The notes beneath the pieces are model-generated. The model searched no databases. It had not been told where the DNA came from and saw only the letters and a list, made by a program, of their open reading frames with translations. A stretch of DNA of 64,000 bases from Ascarosepion bandense (lineage: Eukaryota > Mollusca > Cephalopoda > Sepiida > Sepiidae). Position numbers and translations under genes: made by a program. The stretch spans positions 4,131,396-4,195,395 of the forward strand of contig JBBBDQ010001186.1 of assembly GCA_037127315.1 (NCBI GenBank), in the 5' to 3' direction. This document shows positions 1 to 10,771 of this stretch, piece by piece. Position 1 is the stretch's first letter; each line of letters opens with the position of its first letter.

Positions 1-32
<32 letters not shown>
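1..32. repeat. (TA)n microsatellite
   Basis: Pure TA dinucleotide run at the left edge of the window; it probably continues outside. Confidence 0.97.
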
Positions 33-34
<2 letters not shown>

Positions 35-127
35 AATATTAATATTTTTATTGTAAATACTGATAATAAAATATTTCACATTGCTAAACAAAGGTTATCG
101 CATTTCAGTACTATTTATTGTATATTA

Positions 128-1754
128 TCAGGCGATGGTTGGTCACTGGTGTTAGAAATGATTTTTATGGAAATTTAAAAACAATCTCTTATCCATTTTC
201 AGACAGTTATAATGTGGCATAAGGACAGAATTAAGAAGTTCTTGTGGGTAAGATCCGATGAACTAATAGAAAGTTAAGTCTATGTTTGATGGAGGAATCA
301 GGTTAGAGGGTGGTGGTGGGTGAGTCAATTTTAGAGGGCACAAAATGCTAGTTATTGGGTTATCAAAATTATACCACATTTGATGATTAGGGAAACGGCA
401 ACAATGAATGTACAGGTGTTCTTTTTTCCGGGTGTGTTTCAAAATGGTTTGTTCATATCGTTAGAACTAAGGAATATCCATATAGAATACATGTAATACA
501 AAATAGATAGTAAAGTATAGCATTATTCAAGTTAATACAGACAAATGAAGTAATTATTAGTAGACAGTGTCCTTTTATATATTGATGTAATATATCAGTC
601 TAATTGTGATTATAACACAATCCCTGGCTGCGTCCAGTCAGCCTCCTTGACCTTTGACCGATTCCGCCCACGCTGTGTTGTTGATCTGGTCTAGACATGC
701 GACAAATTGGTATATGATGAAAACCAGATTTAAGACCGCAACGACACGGTATATATATATATATATAATTACAAGAATATAAGCAAGTCAAAATAAGTGA
801 CGAAAGAGAAATATCAGTTGGCTGGTATTCCAGTAGCCCAGTAATATTTGTGTTGTATTATTTCTACAGGACGATCGTTTATCCAACTTCCAGTGGTTGG
901 ATTTGCAATATTTCTCTTTCCGTCTTTTTCTTGCTTGTAGCAGCAGGTGAGTTTTCAAGCCGACCGTATTTCAAATCTCTCTCCATCCTGTCTCTCCAAG
1001 ACCCGGGTGCCGACTGACTAATCTTGTCTTGCATTCTGATTTTGTTAAACAGGCACTCCGATCGCGGTGGTAAAGAGGGTGTAAGGTTACTATTTCTATT
1101 TCCCTCACTGTGTAACTCTTACCAGCTCGAAATGAAAACAATGCGTTTAACAATTTCGACTAACAATAGAAGGGGAGAAAAACACACTACCTCTATTTAT
1201 CTGCCTGCTCTTATCAACTGTCCTGGTCATCCAGTACACAGGTCACACATCGTCAAAACCCATTGACATATGTTTTGACTAGAATCACTTTGATAAATTC
1301 GCTTAAAGATAATTTTGTACTCAGTATAATCCGCAGCTGAGTTTTCCTCTTTGTTAACATTTCGGCTACTTTTTCCAACAAAAATTATTCATATTCTCTA
1401 ATTTTAGAGAAATGTCTTCTCATCTTGAAAATCACTTAAAATTAATACGAGCCATCAGAAAATAGGGTTACACGGTACGTAGCTTTTTGTAGCATAACTT
1501 TTGTAACTATACTTTGCGGTAAATTTGCTTCGTTGATTTAACACGTCTTTTTTGTAAGGAAACTTGATGATTTGAATTTTTTCTGTAATCACAGGAAACA
1601 TAACACGTGTAACGATTTACAAGTTCTAGGCTTTTAATATTTTCCATTTTACCGTAGAGCGTTTGCTGACTTCTTTTAAGTGCTAAAAGCATTTAGAAAT
1701 GGATGTTTTATTTCTGTACACCTTTTTCCCAAAAAGTGACCAACCATCGCCTGA
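128..1754. repeat. Inverted-arm element, possibly Penelope-derived
   Basis: A perfect 20-nt inverted repeat (128-147 against 1735-1754, right arm agtgaccaaccatcgcctga) flanks about 1.6 kb. Just outside or next to each arm is a decayed CTGA...GAAA pattern like the hammerhead cores elsewhere in the window. The segment 1560-1700 resembles 11520-11640, which lies inside another inverted-arm element. No intact ORF is present. The Penelope link is inference from this resemblance; the inverted arms are directly visible. Confidence 0.5.
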
Positions 1755-1795
1755 GGAAGTATAATTAACTGTATCGAAACACTACTACTTCTTCT

Positions 1796-2172
1796 TCTAT
1801 GTGCCTTGTCCTTTCAGGACGTAGGCGATCATGGCTTTCCACGTTTCCCTATCCCTGGTGGCTTTTGGCATGCTTTCTCCTGTTACACCACGCAACTCTC
1901 ATTCTGTCATCCACCTGCTCAGGCCCTTCCACTGCTTTCACCTGTCTCTTTTTCCCTCTGTCTAGCCTGTTGGCATCAGGTTCACCTAGCCTTCCTTCCT
2001 CATTGCATGTCCCAGGAACTTCAGTTGTCTCTTCCTAATGCTAAGTATTAATTTCCTTTTCATTTCCATCCATTCCAAACCTCATCAGTATTCACATGCT
2101 CGATTCATGATATCCGCAGTATCCTTCTGTAGAACCACATTTCAGCTGCTTCAAGTTTTTCCTTCATAATAA
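1796..2172 (-). pseudogene. RTE-like LINE, C-terminal end of reverse-transcriptase ORF
   Basis: Read on the minus strand, the sequence begins KEKLEAAEMWFYRRILRIS, then a stop and frame breaks, and ends RDRETWKAMIAYVLKGQGT followed by a stop. The same C-terminal block occurs at 49745-50145, 51837-52395, 52419-52670 and 61800-62110. An MWF-RRMLRI block after the RT domain is a familiar feature of RTE-like and related non-LTR ORFs. All copies are 5'-truncated, and the tail is a short AAG-rich run, which suits RTE-type elements. It is a dead fragment. Family name moderately sure; homology among the copies very sure. Confidence 0.75.
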
Positions 2173-2274
2173 AAATATTGCAATAATAATATTACTCTTC
2201 TTAGTATCAAGCACTTTTAAAAAGTAAATGTTACGAACTGTGGATTGTTACTCTATTTGTTCTTCCTCTTACTA

Positions 2275-2278
<4 letters not shown>

Positions 2279-2332
<54 letters not shown>
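2279..2332. repeat. (TA)n microsatellite
   Basis: About 27 TA units. It abuts a foldback-element remnant, as most TA runs in this window do. Confidence 0.97.
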
Positions 2333-2336
<4 letters not shown>

Positions 2337-2765
2337 GAATAAGGAACGAATAAAATATTTCCAAAGAACAAATCATTAATTTAAAACAGTACTCAATATA
2401 AAAATAGGCACCGAGGTGTGCTACAATCATTATAACTGAATAGTAAGTTCGATCCTCACTGGGTGGCCCTTACTTTTCGGCCGTATGTCACGTCTAAGCT
2501 AAGCTTAGAAAATCACCTTCCTCCAGGTTTGGGGGGTTGGGCGCAGGGCTAACAACCCTGCCCCATAAAAAACAGTTTGTTACGGAAACAGCAAAAACGC
2601 TGCCTTACACATCATTGAGTGTAACGGAAAAGTTAATATCAAAATAGGGCAATGAATATTTATTGTAAATTATACTTTAGAACATGTACGAGCTACAATC
2701 TACTACAAAATTGTATATTGAAAGAATAATCTCATCAGGTATTTATTAATGATGGTAATAAACGT
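2333..2765 (-). repeat. Decayed copy of the 46.5 kb foldback element with an insertion
   Basis: The outer parts (2335-2400 and 2640-2760) match 46530-46825: the same 'aaggaac' start, the cacaaaattgta/tactacaaaattgta block, and a tcatcag core on the plus strand at 2732-2738. In the middle (about 2408-2635) is unrelated sequence with a tRNA B-box-like motif (gtaagttcgatcctcac), flanked on both sides by aaaatagg. That flank looks like a target-site duplication of a small inserted element. The hammerhead GAAA is lost here. Confidence 0.55.
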
Positions 2766-2829
2766 TATTTTTAAAATGAAAATAAAAAAAAATCACTTCG
2801 ATTTATTTTTGGAAATCATTTCGAACGAG

Positions 2830-3160
2830 ACAAGAGGATCTTAAAAAAGAGGGGAAAAAGAAAGTGGGTAGAAAAATGAGAAAGCAAAAGGAGAAATCAA
2901 AGAAAGGGAAAGAAAGAGAAACGAGAAGGACATAGAGGAAATAAAAAGTAAAGAGGACAACAAGAGAGAAAGAACCGAGAGGAAAGAACCAGTGGAAACG
3001 GCTAAGAGAAAGAAACCCCAAATTGAGGCAAGAAGTAAAATATAGACAGATGCAGATATCGGTCGCGCGTGGTCTGGGATAAATAAAGAGGAAAAAGTGA
3101 GAAAATGCACAGAGGGAAAAAAGTGTGTGGGAAACAACAAAAACGGCAAAGAAATAGAAA
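2830..3160. other. Polypurine (A/G-rich) tract
   Basis: A strongly purine-biased stretch on the plus strand. It produces long serine- and phenylalanine-rich open frames on the minus strand, which I regard as compositional and not genes. Nothing else recognised. Confidence 0.8.
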
Positions 3161-3368
3161 TTTCAAACTTTGGCCGTAAGTGCGATTGCACATAAATACA
3201 TTTGTTCGTTACATTGTATAAAATTAAATCCTTTAGCATTTAAAAAAAATGATGAAATCCTATACAGAAACATAGGAATTATTCAGAAAGCGAAAATCTG
3301 TGGACATTTAAAAATATAACACGAAGATATATATTCATTAGAGCCAATATAATACAATGGAGAAGTTA

Positions 3369-3372
<4 letters not shown>

Positions 3373-3414
<42 letters not shown>
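3373..3414. repeat. (TA)n microsatellite
   Basis: Pure TA run immediately outside the left arm of the Penelope-like inverted structure. Confidence 0.97.
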
Positions 3415-3416
<2 letters not shown>

Positions 3417-4192
3417 CTTTAAAAACAAGAAATTGATTTATTGTCTCTAGAGATTTTTCGACCAACATCTCATCAGGAAAAAAATCGTTGGAATCACAAA
3501 TCAAACGAAAACAGCAACGAAAATGAAGAGCAAAAATAAGGGGAACGTTAAAATCAATATACATATAAATAAATATTTATAACGAGGGGAGGAGAAATGA
3601 CGTGTAAATAATTATCGAGGGACAGTTAAAATAAAATATCCCCCAACAAATAAAGAGATTTAACGAAATCATTCTGCCGGCAAAGAGAAGGTTTTCGTAA
3701 GGATATGCAGACTGATTCCAAAATCTTTAATTGATTATTGGAACCAGCTACGTGTAAAACTTTGAACCACTCTTTCTTATACGACTTAGCACAGGCTATA
3801 TTCTCAACTAGATGTTGAGCAATAGCCGATTCCATATTGGTAGACGGAAGACCACACATGCTACCTATTTTGCCTAATCGTATTTTACAAGGTACATGTT
3901 GATTAATTCTTGTTTCCAAATGCAAGGTTGTACGCCCCACATATCCAGCAGCGCATTGACAATTAAATTTATATATCAAATTACTCAGTTTGATATAGGG
4001 AAATTCATCCTTATTTGTTGGGGGATATTTTATTTTAACTGTCCTACGAGAATTATTTATTTCCCCTTATTTTTGATCTTCATTTTCGTTGCTGCTTTTC
4101 GTTTGATTTGTGATTCCAACGATTTTCTCCTGATGAGATGTTGGTCGAAAGAGCACTAGAGACAATAAATAAATTTCTTGTTTTTAAAGTTG
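3415..4192 (-). mobile_element. Penelope-like element fragment with inverted arms
   Basis: An inverted repeat encloses a GIY-YIG coding block. The inner 33 bp are perfect (3621-3653 against 4011-4043); outer arms (3415-3550 against 4060-4190) are imperfect, with about 40 extra bases on the left. Each arm carries ctgatgagatgttggtcgaaa (minus strand on the left, plus strand on the right), a hammerhead-like CTGATGA...GAAA core. Penelope-like elements are known to carry hammerhead motifs in their terminal repeats, which often occur inverted. (TA)n runs flank both sides. Known family features and visible structure agree; activity is not expected. Confidence 0.8.
3626..4020 (-). pseudogene. Penelope-like GIY-YIG endonuclease domain
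   Basis: The minus frame reads PTNKDEFPYIKLSNL, then IYKFNCQC, then GYVGRTTLHLETRINQH, then a SAIAQHL-type helix and a C-terminal ...LCRQNDFVKSLYLL. The Y-x-C-x-C and GYVGRT...R pattern is the GIY-YIG nuclease core found at the C-terminus of Penelope-like reverse transcriptases, where it nicks target DNA. The catalytic arginine candidate (in ETRINQH) is visible. About 120 codons are open. The RT domain is absent here, so this is a truncated copy with a fairly well preserved endonuclease. The stop lies inside the inverted repeat. Confidence 0.78.
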
Positions 4193-4219
4193 GGTATAAA
4201 TGTTGTACCTTCAAACATT

Positions 4220-4223
<4 letters not shown>

Positions 4224-4276
<53 letters not shown>
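4224..4276. repeat. (TA)n microsatellite
   Basis: Pure TA run right of the Penelope-like fragment. Confidence 0.97.
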
Positions 4277-4279
<3 letters not shown>

Positions 4280-4390
4280 ACTCACGTTACATCTCTCTGT
4301 CTATAGCCCTATTAGGTCACATTTTAAAAACACATGGCGACCTGACGATCTCTATCTGTAATATACTCATTGATAATACAAATATAACAG

Positions 4391-4905
4391 TACTAGCAGT
4401 ATAGCCCGGCGTTGCTCGGGTGTAATGAAAGCTTTAAAACTAATCCATGATCCTGGAGCTCAGACCTAGCCTAAAGAATATTTGTGTGAAGTTTGGTGAG
4501 AATCGGATAAAAATTGTGGATTTGTATAAAGGACATACAGACAGATAAACGGACACACACACAGACATCTATATATATATTATCGATTTTTTGCACTATT
4601 GTAAGAACTGCTACCTTGAAACTTCTGAATGTCGTTTCTTATGTTTTTGTCTATGAGCGTATCAAATTTTATTAAAATTGGACCACTCCTTCTATAAACC
4701 GATTTTTTTCAATTATCTATTTTCGATATTTATCGGGGGTACCTCGACACAAAACCTAGCTAAGAACACTCGCAGATGCTTATAGTACAACTGTGTAAAG
4801 TTTCAAGAAAATCGGTCCAGCTGTTTCAGAGTCTATAGGTAACGGACGCACACACAGAGACACGCACACACACACAAAGTTCCATTTATAAATAAGTTTA
4901 CATTA
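4391..4905 (+). repeat. CCCGGCG-type interspersed repeat, near full length
   Basis: It starts actagcagtatagcccggcg and ends in an A/C-rich run (cacacacacaaag) then ttccatttataaataagttta. A second copy in opposite orientation lies at 27990-28475 and shares both ends and the interior (for example tttatcgggggtacc and aagaacactcgcagatgc). More distant relatives are at 27445-27560 and 57437-58706. It has no ORF and is probably non-autonomous. I cannot assign it to a superfamily from sequence alone. Confidence 0.75.
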
Positions 4906-5084
4906 TCCACTTGTAAAAAAAACACTAAAAATGATGGAAGCATTATTAATAAAAAAGCAAAGGCCAACACTCAACAGTTTCAGCTATGAATACGACCAAA
5001 ATATGTTCGCCATTTTTGCAATATAAAACATTCCTATGATTTTATATACATACGCAAACAATTTATAAATTCAGTTGAAATTAA

Positions 5085-5365
5085 AATAAAATTTATCGTT
5101 GATCATGGCTAAAAGTATAACCGAAAACACTTGTGTATGTTAAGTTGTGAACACGGTAAGCACATTGCTACAATGATAAAAAAATGGATAAAAATAGAGA
5201 AATTCTACATTTAATAACATCATTTATGAACATGGTAACAATGTGTTTACCGTGTTCGGAACTTAACATACACATGACACTGTATACATAAAATTTACAC
5301 ATATTTACAAGTAAAACAAAATTTATTCCTGATAATGGCTAAAAGTTTAATCGAAAGTGATCGAA
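5085..5365. repeat. Small foldback with direct repeats
   Basis: Arms 5134-5167 and 5239-5273 are inverted copies (gtgtatgttaagttgtgaac against its complement). Outside them is a direct repeat: 5089-5128 and 5319-5358 both read as 'aaatttat...tggctaaaagt...cgaaa'. The direct repeat has a weak CTGAT-A...GAAA resemblance to a dead hammerhead core. Confidence 0.6.
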
Positions 5366-5480
5366 AGCATTTTGGCCAATTCTTATATAATTTGACTTCT
5401 AAAAAGAATATAAAAATCCTTAGAACACATGAAAAATTATATAAAAAATCTTAATGAGAATACTTTGTCATTTTGAATTA

Positions 5481-5485
<5 letters not shown>

Positions 5486-5514
<29 letters not shown>
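5486..5514. repeat. (TA)n microsatellite
   Basis: TA run abutting the 3' end of the tRNA-derived hammerhead element. Confidence 0.95.
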
Positions 5515-5517
<3 letters not shown>

Positions 5518-5692
5518 GTCATCCACACACAAGCCAGTTTCGCTGTATCACAGCTCATCAGTGTGGCTAGACATCCACTTGCTTCAGGGCGGGACAGAAA
5601 CTCGACCGATTTGGTGTAATTCAGAGTCGCTAACCCCTAAGCCATAGACGCATGAATCAGAGAAGGGAAATAATAGCGTGTTATATAGATAT
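5515..5692 (-). mobile_element. tRNA-derived SINE-like element ending in a hammerhead-like motif
   Basis: On the minus strand it starts with a tRNA-like head: A-box-like tggcttaggggttagcgac (near 5645-5625) and B-box-like ggtcgagtttctgtccc (5609-5593). It ends with CTGATGA (5561-5555), a perfect five-pair stem II gctgt/acagc (5554-5542), GAAA (5541-5538), a two-pair stem III, and stem I ccaca/tgtgg (5562-5566 with 5523-5527). Position 17 is G, where natural hammerheads have A, C or U, so this copy is probably inactive. A second copy is at 10035-10160. Both sit against (TA)n. Confidence 0.7.
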
Positions 5693-6337
5693 GCAGTGTA
5701 TACACACGCCAGTAATATATATATACGTAATTTTTCTCATCTTTACTGTAAAAGTAGTGATTTTAAATTTCTATTATGATTTCTTCAACTTCTTAAAGAA
5801 TGTCATCTGCAATCCTGAGTTTTCCTGAAAAAAAGAAATCACCTATGCCTCTAGATTCTACAATTCTATCGAAATATTTCTTCTCTGGATCATGCAAATC
5901 GAATTATTGCCATTAGAACAGACAGCTTCAAGAATTTTGCTTGCAAAATATCCAATTACACAGAAGACATTCAACCTAATTTCTCTAATCAATAATTGGT
6001 GCAAATTCCGAATTCCAGTGTATAAGAATGGTAAGAGACGCAATGGCTTCGCTGACGAGGAACCATTCACTTTTCTCTATCAAGAGTCGATAACTTATCT
6101 ATTTTGAGAGAAGGTACATTTGTCAGTCCATTCCCAAACTTGTCATTTTCTTGTGTCATATAAGTGAATTATCGAGATGACATTTTACGAGGGTCAACAA
6201 AAGACCCGAAAATTTCCAAAATAACTTTTACAAAAGTCGAGTAAAATTAAGTTTATTTATGAATATTTCATCGAACCCAGCACAAAAGCATACGTATACA
6301 CTGTGCTAATATAAATGAGTAAATACTTAATTCTAAT

Positions 6338-6450
<113 letters not shown>

Positions 6451-6722
6451 GAAGCAAAATGTCACTCTATATACAGGACCACCGGAAGTTGAAAAGTTAT
6501 AACCCTGCAGCTTCCAGTGATCTCGGATATAGCGTATCATTTTGCATTCTTTCATAAGTGTTTACTGACGATACCTAACAGTGGAAACCCGGGAAGTATC
6601 TGAATCAGTAATATTTGCCTCATCGTATGTACTTTGTTGGACTTTTTTAATCTATTTTTTATTTAGCACTTTTTATTGTTGCTACCTTGCATAGGCCATT
6701 CTGTGACATCGTTTATTCTTCT

Positions 6723-6724
<2 letters not shown>

Positions 6725-6774
<50 letters not shown>
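6725..6774. repeat. (TA)n microsatellite
   Basis: Pure TA run that directly abuts the left end of the inverted-terminal element. Confidence 0.97.
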
Positions 6775-6778
<4 letters not shown>

Positions 6779-7666
6779 CTTTGAGATTTGAAAAAGAAAC
6801 CACTCGACCGGCGGTCGAGAGCGAGAGAAAATTTATTCGCCCCCAAATCATTTTACTCGACAGACTTCATTTTTTGAATAACCGCCTTACGTAAACATAG
6901 CGTGAATCACTGACAGAAAGCAAAAATTGAAATTTTAATTAAAATTTTGAACGTGTTAGAAAAAGAATTGTAAAGTAATAACAACAAAATTTGAACTTCG
7001 CTCTTAATAATAGCATAAACATTTTGATGATAAAACTTTGTTTTTATTAAGTTTGAGCCCTTTTAACATCATGATACGTTTTTTTTTGTTTTTTTTTTTG
7101 GCAATTGAGCGGAGGTACCTAAGTTCGTAGTTTTTTTCTTCTGTTTAACTACAACCTCCATCTCATGATAAAAAATAACAAATCTGATTTTCTCAACGAT
7201 TTTCTATAAAAAATTATTTACTTGTATAATTTGTTTTTCGGTGCGTGGTTGAAAGAAGTATGCATATTTTTTTCTTTCTTTCAAATGTTCGATAGCGGGG
7301 AAAAAATGTACGATAATATTTTTCCAAATGAGTTTCTAAAAATCTGTGAGCGTCTTAAATCTGGGTGACAGAGACATTTTGGCTCCAATCTGGAAGTGTT
7401 AATTAAACGAATGTTTATACTGACCGAGACGATAAAAGCCAAGAGTTCAATAATGCCACTGTAGGTCAATCTAACTAACTTGTGAATCTTCAATGGCATA
7501 CTTTTGGGTTGTAAAAGGAATCAGATTCCCTTTTTCTATATTTGAATGGACACGATTCATTGCGAGGTTTTTAATCGACCGCGGGCGAGTAAAGCAATAA
7601 ACTTTAATCTCCCAATTGAGTTTTTAATCAACTGAGTCGATCGGTCGAGTGAAATCTCAAAGGCTA
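6775..7666. mobile_element. Non-autonomous DNA transposon with terminal inverted repeats
   Basis: The left end ggcctttgagatttg...ccactcgaccggcggtcgag is matched in inverse at the right end (agcctttgagatttcactcgaccgatcgac, read on the minus strand from about 7666). The interior is AT-rich without a transposase. TA flanks on both sides suit a TA-inserting superfamily, but the flanks are themselves TA microsatellite, so a target-site duplication cannot be judged. Confidence 0.6.
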
Positions 7667-9560
7667 TATATATAGTATCTAAAACACAAAATGAAAATGT
7701 TGAGATGAAGTGTGGAAGTTTTTAAACGACACTGCGCCGGCGTGAGATGAGATGTGTTTTGTTCGGTACTAGTGAAAATTCCCAGTTGATAACACGCCGG
7801 TAGATAAAATTCCAGCAGACAAAACCCAGTGGATAAATTTCCAGCCATCAAAAACACAATAAGCAAAATCCCTGCTTCTCATCACAAAAATAGACAAAAT
7901 TCCAGTTTTGTAAATATATAAAAAATATTGTCATATCAGCAAATTTAATATTAAAAATTCAAGAAAGTTTTAATTCAAATCTTAATATCAAATTGAGACA
8001 TTAATAATAATATCTAATATATACACCTATATGTACAATATCTAATATATACATTCCAATATCAAATTGAATCAATACACACAATATCCAGTACACACTT
8101 ATTTAGTTACCGCCACTCATTCGCTGAAAAAAAAGCATAGCATATTGCTAAAAGGCTCAAGCTTAATAAAAAAAAGTTTTATTGTCAAAATGTTTAGTTA
8201 TTACTAAGACGAAAGATTAAAATATTTCTGATTATTTTTTTAAAGTTATTGCTTTCTAACACGTTCCAAACTTTTATTAAAAATCTTGCTTTTTAGTTTG
8301 CGAGTGAACAGATTTTTACAAGAGTTTACCACGGCAAACGTAATATGACACAACTCACTTTTTTTGCCCGTGAAAAGCACATTAATTTGGAAATTCTTGC
8401 AAAAATCAAATAATGGTCGGATTTTGATTAAACTTTCGAGACTTATTCACATATTACTGAAATCAATTTTTAAATCTTGGCAAAAATATTCTTTATTTTT
8501 GCATATGTTTCCCCACCACTTCTAATTAATTTCCTAAAATTTCTCGATTACCGTTCCAGAATTTTGTTTTATTAGTTAAGTGCAGGTCTTCTTAGGGAAT
8601 GTAAATCATTTTTTTTTTTTTTTACTTTTATAACAGGTGCTCATTTTCGGAAAATCTACTCTAAAAAGAGAAAACAAAAATTCAATAAAACTATGCCATT
8701 TTCTATTCGGATAAACTTTTAATTGCTTTTATAAACAATATATATTAATAATATCATAGTCTGAAAAGAAAAAAATTCGGTGAATAATGAATTTTTACAA
8801 GCATTGCTTTCATTTTTATTTTTTAATTATAATAATTCATAAAGTTTAAAAAATCTTTTAAAATTTCTTCCCATCATCGTTTCGGTTAAGTTATTAAATT
8901 AATAAGTATAACTATATTTACTAATCGAAAATGTTAAATGTTAGTACAGATCTTCATGCACCAAAATTTTTTAAATAATTAAAACATTTTTGTGAGCAGA
9001 TATATGTCTTTTTTTAATAATGTAATAGTTTATAAATGTCATATCATCAAAAGGTCACATGTTTCAAGGGTTGTTCCTCTTACGAAACGTTCATCTAATT
9101 TTTTATAAATTTATTCATATAATTCATCGCATACTTGAAACATCAGCGAGCCAGACCTCCGTGATTAAGAAATACTTAATTCTAAAGTTAATGCCATAAA
9201 CAAGTAATATTTGTTTCAAATCAGATTAATCAAACATTAAATTTGCTAATTTTCCAAAAATGACGTGTCACAAATCTATATTTTATTTTTCAAAATTTTT
9301 AAAACCGATAAATAACATCTGTTTACAAAAGTGTCGATCACTGAAAAACGGCCGAAAAAGTGACAACAAAATCTAAAATCTCAACATTTTAGATTTCCAT
9401 CAATATAAGTTCTGTTTAAAATCCACCAGAGTAATTTACTTAATAGAAATAGTAAATTCAATCATTTAGTTTTCAATTGAGATAAAATTAAAGCTTCAAA
9501 AACATTATTTTTTTAATTCAATTTAAATGATAGGTATAGAAAATGAGTGAAGGTACCTAG
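7667..9560. other. AT-rich stretch without recognisable features
   Basis: Short irregular repetition (gataaaattccag-like words near 7780-7900; tatctaatatataca near 8010-8060) and homopolymer runs. A short inverted match links 6939-6960 with 8250-8275 (ttctaacacgttc). I see no gene, RNA or element end. Confidence 0.6.
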
Positions 9561-9642
9561 ATTTATTACATGCCCAAAAATTTATATTCTGTTTATGTAT
9601 ACATAATTATGAATATTCAGATGAAAGGAATGTATGTCAACG

Positions 9643-9644
<2 letters not shown>

Positions 9645-9712
<68 letters not shown>
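9645..9712. repeat. (TA)n(GT)n compound microsatellite
   Basis: TA run followed by GT run. Confidence 0.97.
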
Positions 9713-9718
<6 letters not shown>

Positions 9719-9991
9719 TAACATAATATATGAGGACAGGCAAACGTATTTTACATCTAATCTTATCAATTCATCTGATATATACTGGGATTTTTTTTTC
9801 ATACATTTTGTGATCAGGGGCTGGGATTTTCAACATTTGTTTTTATCCGCTTCGATATTGCCCACCGAAATTTTTGTCATACATTCGTTTGGTTTAAATT
9901 CTTGAGGTTGGAAGGAAATACAGATTTGGTCTCTATTTGGTCGTCGAGTCTGATAAGATAATGTAAGCTATTTGCACAGTTTTCTTAAATT

Positions 9992-9997
<6 letters not shown>

Positions 9998-10038
<41 letters not shown>

Positions 10039-10182
10039 TCATACAAGCCTGGATGTTTCTAGCCACATTAATGTGGCTAGACACATCCACTTGATTCTGG
10101 CCGAGATTGAAACTCGACCGATTTGGTGTCAGTCGGAGGCGCATGTAATGTAAATTTTAACGTGTTGTATATAAGCAGCGTA

Positions 10183-10230
<48 letters not shown>
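9998..10230 (-). mobile_element. Second tRNA-derived hammerhead-like element between (TA)n runs
   Basis: The core is 10035-10160, with (TA)n at 9998-10034 and 10184-10230. On the minus strand it shares the segment caccaaatcggtcgagttt and the tail tctagccaca...gcttgta with the copy at 5515-5692. The CTGATGA core has decayed to TTAATGT, and the GAAA remains. Position 17 here is A, which suggests that the ancestral element had a cleavable site. Confidence 0.65.
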
Positions 10231-10232
<2 letters not shown>

Positions 10233-10289
10233 ACTAAATAGACTCTGTAAGTATGTAGGCCGTAAATTTATACTAAAATAAACCTTAAA

Positions 10290-10490
10290 AAAAACACTAA
10301 CAAACAGAACCTAATTCCGTTACAATCCGGTGCACTAAGGCGTCGGATAAATGGGGAGAAAAAAAGAAATCCGCGGAACAAGAACAAAACATTCAATACT
10401 CCGCAGCAAAGAAAAAAAAAACCCCAAACGGAACCAACCACAAGAAAAAGTGCTCGATACAAAGTACAAAAGAAGATATACAAAAGTGGA
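10290..10490 (-). repeat. Terminal-repeat fragment related to the Penelope tail at 28.9 kb
   Basis: Minus strand: a gagcactttttcttgtgg start, T-rich run, attgttcttgt-like block, then tttctttttttctcccc. The same order occurs on the plus strand at about 28905-29060 downstream of a Penelope endonuclease. Diverged; no ORF. Confidence 0.45.
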
Positions 10491-10508
10491 CCAAAGACAC
10501 ACAAAATA

Positions 10509-10509
<1 letters not shown>

Positions 10510-10569
<60 letters not shown>

Positions 10570-10596
10570 TAATTATATATATATATATATATATAC

Positions 10597-10636
<40 letters not shown>

Positions 10637-10720
10637 TAATTATGATTATGTTTATATATTATTTATATTATACATTATATTATATATTATATGTATATAT
10701 ATATATTATATATATAAGTT
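10510..10720. repeat. Compound (TA)n array with interruptions
   Basis: Several TA runs separated by ggtaattat and cg-containing steps, so locally higher-order. Reading frames through it are artefacts. Confidence 0.95.
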
Positions 10721-10771
10721 AATTATAATTATTATTATAATAATAGCATACTGCAACTCAATAGCAATGAA

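Noticed and set aside
590..1270. Moderately GC-rich region with short open frames, considered as a host exon
   Set aside because: Frames are 60-80 codons on both strands without recognisable domains, and they lie inside an inverted-arm element.
2803..3239. 132-codon and other serine/phenylalanine-rich minus-strand frames
   Set aside because: Explained by the polypurine tract on the opposite strand.
3455..3480. Active hammerhead in the Penelope arms at 3.46 and 4.13 kb
   Set aside because: CTGATGA and GAAA are present but I cannot form the required A15.1-U16.1 pair and a cleavage site together with stem I.
5858..6107. Overlapping 70-codon frames on opposite strands
   Set aside because: No recognisable motif; mutual overlap and short length argue against both.
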